Part shown: one piece after another, positions 60,520-64,000 of the stretch
Layout: every line of letters begins with the position of its first letter
Position numbering within the stretch: position 1 is the stretch's first letter
NCBI RefSeq assembly: GCF_016638705.1
Contig: NZ_CP067341.1
Coordinates: forward strand, 2,359,501-2,423,500
Length of the DNA stretch: 64,000 nucleotides
Reading direction: 5' to 3'
From: Lysinibacillus agricola
GTDB taxonomy: Bacteria; Bacillota; Bacilli; Bacillales_A; Planococcaceae
Made by a program: the position numbers and the translations under genes
The notes under the pieces: generated by a model
Told to the model about the DNA's origin: nothing
The model's database searches: none
Seen by the model: only the letters and a program-made list of their open reading frames with translations

Positions 60520-62253
60520 ATGCAGGCAGTTAGACAGTTAGGGCAGTATTTAGGGCCCTATAAATTTTTCACCTTGATTGCGCCATTATTAATGGTACTA
60601 GAGGTAACGATGGATTTACTTCAGCCGACCATTATGCAGCATATGATTGATACAGGTATTGCCAATGGCGACAACCCATATGTGCTGAAAATGTTCATAT
60701 GGATGCTGATAAGTGCAGTACTAGGACTTGTTGGTGGGATAGGCTGCTCCTATTATAGTTCGAAGGCAGCTATTCATTTTGCATCGGATGTTCGTCAGTC
60801 ACTTTATGAAAAGATGATGACGTATTCGGCAAAGGAACGTGATGCTTTTACGACAGGGAAGCTCATTACGATTTTAACGAGTGATGTGGAAAGTGTTCAG
60901 CGTGCGTTTATGATGACGCTGCGTATTTTTGTGCGTGGCCCACTTTTATTTATTGGAGCTGTCGTTATTGTTTTTGTGACGGCACGTGAGCTATTTTCCA
61001 TACTTCTTATTATCGTGCCACTGTTAATTATTGCGATGTACTTTTTCACCAAGTATTCGGGTGTCCTATATCGTAGGGTGCAAGAGGCAATTGATAGTGT
61101 CAATACGAAGCTTCAGGAGAATTTAGCGGGGATTCGTGTCGTCAAGGCATTCCGTCGTGAAACGCAACAGATTGAACAATTTGGTGCTCTTAATAATACG
61201 CTGACAAAACGCTTTATTACAGCTGAACAAATCGTTGGCGTGCTCGTGCCGTTTACGATGTTCGTTGTCAATCTAGGGATTGTAGCAGCACTTTGGCTGG
61301 GTGCTATTAAAGTAGAAGCCGGTACATTGCAGGTTGGGGTGATTCTCGCTTTTATTAACTATTTAACGATTATACTAAATGGATTAATGACTTCTAGCAT
61401 GGTGCTGATGCAAATTGCACGTGCTATTCCTTCGGGAGAGCGTATCGTAGACGTCTTAAACAAAGAAGTAGCGGTCAAGGAAGCAGAAAATGCACTTACA
61501 TCACCAATTCAAGGAGAGATCGACTTTCAAAATGTGAGCTATCGTTATTATGAAACGGCTGAGGATGTCCTGAAAAATATTTCATTTTCGGTAAAACCAG
61601 GGCAAACGGTAGGTCTAATCGGCAAAACAGGAAGCGGAAAATCAACGCTAGTCAAGCTCTTACCACGTTTGTTTGACCCAACAAGTGGCGAAATACGCTT
61701 GGATGGAAAGCCTCTAAAGGATTATGCATTACCAACTTTACGAAAACATATAGGCTTTACCTCTCAAAAAGCATTACTATTCTCAGGTGCAATTGACAAC
61801 AATATCCGCCTTGGTAAGGAAGATGCAACGTCAGAGGAATTACAGCAAGCTCTTAATGCAGCATGTGCCACAGAATTTGTGGAGCGACTTGATAAAGGCT
61901 TAGCGCATGAACTGTCACAGGGGGCAACAAATCTCTCTGGCGGTCAAAAGCAGCGACTTTCGTTAACGCGTGCACTCGTAAGACAGCCAGCTATTTTAGT
62001 GCTGGATGATACAACATCTGCTCTTGATAGCGCCTCTGAAAGACATGTCCAACAAGCCATTAGCAATGAATATAAAGACACAACGACGTTTATCGTGGCG
62101 TCTAAAATTGCTTCGATTCAACAGGCAGACCTAATTTTAGTATTAGAGGACGGCGAAATAGTTGGTCAAGGTACACATCAACAATTATTACAGAATAATA
62201 AGTCCTACCAAGCAATTTACGCTTCACAGCAAAAGGCTGGTGAACAACAATGA
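60520..62253 (+). CDS. ABC exporter half-transporter, degenerate-site subunit (BmrC-like)
   Basis: This 577-residue type IV ABC protein has six membrane helices (1-300) and an NBD (about 340-560). Walker A is GLIGKTGSGKST and the signature is NLSGGQKQR. Walker B AILVLDDTTSALD has Asp where the catalytic Glu should be, and the H-loop is IVASKIASI without His. The paired gene starts in overlap at 62250. It matches the degenerate-site half of BmrCD-like heterodimers, which export drugs. GGAG lies eight bases before the ATG. Confidence 0.9.
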   Translation: MQAVRQLGQYLGPYKFFTLIAPLLMVLEVTMDLLQPTIMQHMIDTGIANGDNPYVLKMFIWMLISAVLGLVGGIGCSYYSSKAAIHFASDVRQSLYEKMMTYSAKERDAFTTGKLITILTSDVESVQRAFMMTLRIFVRGPLLFIGAVVIVFVTARELFSILLIIVPLLIIAMYFFTKYSGVLYRRVQEAIDSVNTKLQENLAGIRVVKAFRRETQQIEQFGALNNTLTKRFITAEQIVGVLVPFTMFVVNLGIVAALWLGAIKVEAGTLQVGVILAFINYLTIILNGLMTSSMVLMQIARAIPSGERIVDVLNKEVAVKEAENALTSPIQGEIDFQNVSYRYYETAEDVLKNISFSVKPGQTVGLIGKTGSGKSTLVKLLPRLFDPTSGEIRLDGKPLKDYALPTLRKHIGFTSQKALLFSGAIDNNIRLGKEDATSEELQQALNAACATEFVERLDKGLAHELSQGATNLSGGQKQRLSLTRALVRQPAILVLDDTTSALDSASERHVQQAISNEYKDTTTFIVASKIASIQQADLILVLEDGEIVGQGTHQQLLQNNKSYQAIYASQQKAGEQQ

Positions 62254-64000
62254 GTCAAAATCAACCGAAGCAAATGAATTTTGGACGTGGACCACGTATG
62301 GCAGGGCCTGCTGAAAAGGCTAAAAATCAAAAGACAACGATCTATCGTGTGTGGCAATATGTGAAGCAGCAAAAAATAGGGCTTTATTTCTCTATATTTT
62401 TTGTTATTGCCTCGACGTTTTTAAGCTTAGCAGGACCGTACTTAATCGGACATATCGTTGACGAATACATTATGAAAAAGGACATTGCTGGTACGGTTCG
62501 TTTAGGTATTGTACTAGCAGTTATCTATACAGTAGCGTCTATTTTTACATGGCTACAAACCTATGTCATGATTCATGTGGCCTTGAAAACAATTCGAACA
62601 TTACGGCTTGAACTATTTAAAAAGCTCCAAACGTTAACATTGAGATTTTTTGATCAGCGAGCACTTGGTGATTTAATGAGCCGTGTGACCAATGATATCG
62701 ATAATTTAAATACTGCACTTGCACAAAGTGTGACACAAATCGTATCGTCAATTTTAACAGTAATTGGTGTTAGTATTGCCATGTTCTCTCTTAGCTGGCA
62801 GCTAGCGATCGTGACACTTATTATTATTCCGCTAATTGTTTTTACGACAAAGCAAATTGTCAAACGTAGTAGTAAAAACTATGCGGCACGTCAACGTGAT
62901 TTAGGGAAACTCAACGGTTATATTGAGGAGATGATTACAGGGGCGGAGGTTGTAACTTTATTTGGGAAAGAGCAACAAACTATCGAGACGTTCCATAAGC
63001 AAAACGAAAATCTCCGTAACTCGGCACAGCGCGCAGAAATTACTTCAGGTCTACTAGGGCCAATTAATAACTTTATGAATAACTTAGGCTTAGCTATTGT
63101 CATTGGCACGGGGGCATTTTTATCAGTAAAAGGTATCGTTTCTGTTGGCGTTATCGCTGCGTTTGTCACGTATACCCGTCAATTTTTCCGTCCGCTGAAT
63201 CAGCTATCCAATCTTTTGAATACCTTCCAGTCAGCGATTGCAGGGGCAGAACGAGTCTTCGAAATTTTAGATGAACCTTCGGAAGTAGCTGATAAAAAGC
63301 ATGCTATTGATTGTCAAAGTCTAAAAGGGGAAGTGACATTTCAACATGTGTCCTTCAGTTATTTGCCAGAGAAACCAGTACTGCAAAATATTAACTTCCA
63401 TGCCAAGGCTGGTGACACCATTGCACTTGTCGGACCAACGGGATCAGGGAAAACAACCATTATTAATTTGTTGACTCGTTTTTATGATGTTGATGCAGGT
63501 GAAATTTTAATTGATGGTCAAAACATCGAGGATTATAAAATGGCAACGATTCGTCAAAGAGTGGGTGTCGTGTTGCAGGATACGTACTTATTTTCTGGGA
63601 CCATTCGTGAAAATATTCGTTTTGGAAAGCTTGATGCCACGGATGCAGAGGTGGAGGAAGCGGCGAAAATAGCCAATGCCCATAATTTCATTAAATATTT
63701 ACCTGCACAGTACGATACACCTGTACAGGCGGGCGGCGCAAACCTCAGTCAAGGTCAACGCCAATTATTGGCTATTGCCCGGGCAATTTTGGAAAATTCG
63801 GATATTTTAATTTTGGATGAAGCAACGTCCAGTGTGGATACGCAAACAGAGGTCGATATTCAAAAAGGTCTACAGCATTTAATGCAGGGACGCACAAGCT
63901 TTGTCATTGCACACCGCTTAAAAACAATCGAAAATGCCGACCAAATTCTTGTTATTCAACAAGGTGAAATCGTTGAGCAGGGCAATCACCAGCAGCTCAT
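62250..64000 (+). CDS. ABC exporter half-transporter, consensus-site subunit (BmrD-like), truncated by window end
   Basis: The frame starts ATG 62250, overlapping the previous stop, and is open to the window edge (583 codons seen). An N-terminal tail (MSQNQPKQMNFGRGPRM) precedes six membrane helices and an NBD with Walker A VGPTGSGKTT, signature NLSQGQRQ, Walker B DILILDEATSSVD (catalytic Glu present) and H-loop VIAHRLKTI. It complements the degenerate partner, giving one active ATP site. The 3' end is missing from the window. Confidence 0.93.
   Translation, partial: MSQNQPKQMNFGRGPRMAGPAEKAKNQKTTIYRVWQYVKQQKIGLYFSIFFVIASTFLSLAGPYLIGHIVDEYIMKKDIAGTVRLGIVLAVIYTVASIFTWLQTYVMIHVALKTIRTLRLELFKKLQTLTLRFFDQRALGDLMSRVTNDIDNLNTALAQSVTQIVSSILTVIGVSIAMFSLSWQLAIVTLIIIPLIVFTTKQIVKRSSKNYAARQRDLGKLNGYIEEMITGAEVVTLFGKEQQTIETFHKQNENLRNSAQRAEITSGLLGPINNFMNNLGLAIVIGTGAFLSVKGIVSVGVIAAFVTYTRQFFRPLNQLSNLLNTFQSAIAGAERVFEILDEPSEVADKKHAIDCQSLKGEVTFQHVSFSYLPEKPVLQNINFHAKAGDTIALVGPTGSGKTTIINLLTRFYDVDAGEILIDGQNIEDYKMATIRQRVGVVLQDTYLFSGTIRENIRFGKLDATDAEVEEAAKIANAHNFIKYLPAQYDTPVQAGGANLSQGQRQLLAIARAILENSDILILDEATSSVDTQTEVDIQKGLQHLMQGRTSFVIAHRLKTIENADQILVIQQGEIVEQGNHQQL

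Overview
The window is 64 kb of low-GC Firmicutes DNA, most like Lysinibacillus or a close relative in the Bacillales. This is an inference from A+T-rich codon use, strong AGGAGG-type ribosome binding sites, many TTG/GTG starts, and the gene set (CblT/CblS alpha-ribazole salvage, NrdAB under a B12 riboswitch, a BmrCD-like exporter). No rRNA or tRNA gene was seen.

Bases 1-34,500 are an accessory region of small, mostly unlinked units. They include an inducible chloramphenicol acetyltransferase with its translational attenuator, a macrolide glycosyltransferase, several GNAT acetyltransferases, TetR/MerR/LysR/AraC regulators beside the enzymes they probably control, an M28 peptidase, a serine hydrolase, a PAF-acetylhydrolase-like protein, an ornithine cyclodeaminase-family enzyme with a BrnQ transporter, a thioredoxin operon with two unusual flavoproteins, and a type I toxin locus. 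Three copies of a MerR-type promoter (19-bp spacer with an internal dyad) appear to form a small local regulon. The region is full of relics: a WYL regulator, a DinB protein, a duplicated epimerase, a frameshifted CPBP protease, a decayed second toxin locus, IS200/IS605-like end sequences, and a 36-bp tandem repeat array related to two other dispersed repeats.

Bases 34,500-43,000 hold a TRM11-like methyltransferase, an AlkD-like HEAT protein and then an orphan array of immunity-type genes (Imm22-like, SMI1/KNR4-like, ankyrin and others). At least three of these carry a single internal stop codon in an otherwise intact frame. No full toxin gene is present, so this looks like the storage end of a polymorphic-toxin locus. 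Several members are followed by similar hairpins with an ACATATGT core.

Bases 43,200-64,000 look like conserved chromosome. A T-box leader with one stem I and four tandem antiterminator/terminator modules precedes a sodium:amino-acid symporter. Aspartate kinase follows, then a tightly overlapping cobalamin salvage and late-assembly operon: cbiZ, cbiB, cobD-like, cobC-like, cobU, cobS, a second cobC-like and a short cobU-like gene. Downstream are cblT-cblS, which would supply alpha-ribazole, and an adenosylcobalamin riboswitch with a terminator in front of class I nrdAB. Together these suggest B12 salvage linked to repression of the B12-independent ribonucleotide reductase. The window ends in a heterodimeric ABC exporter pair; the second gene is cut by the window edge.
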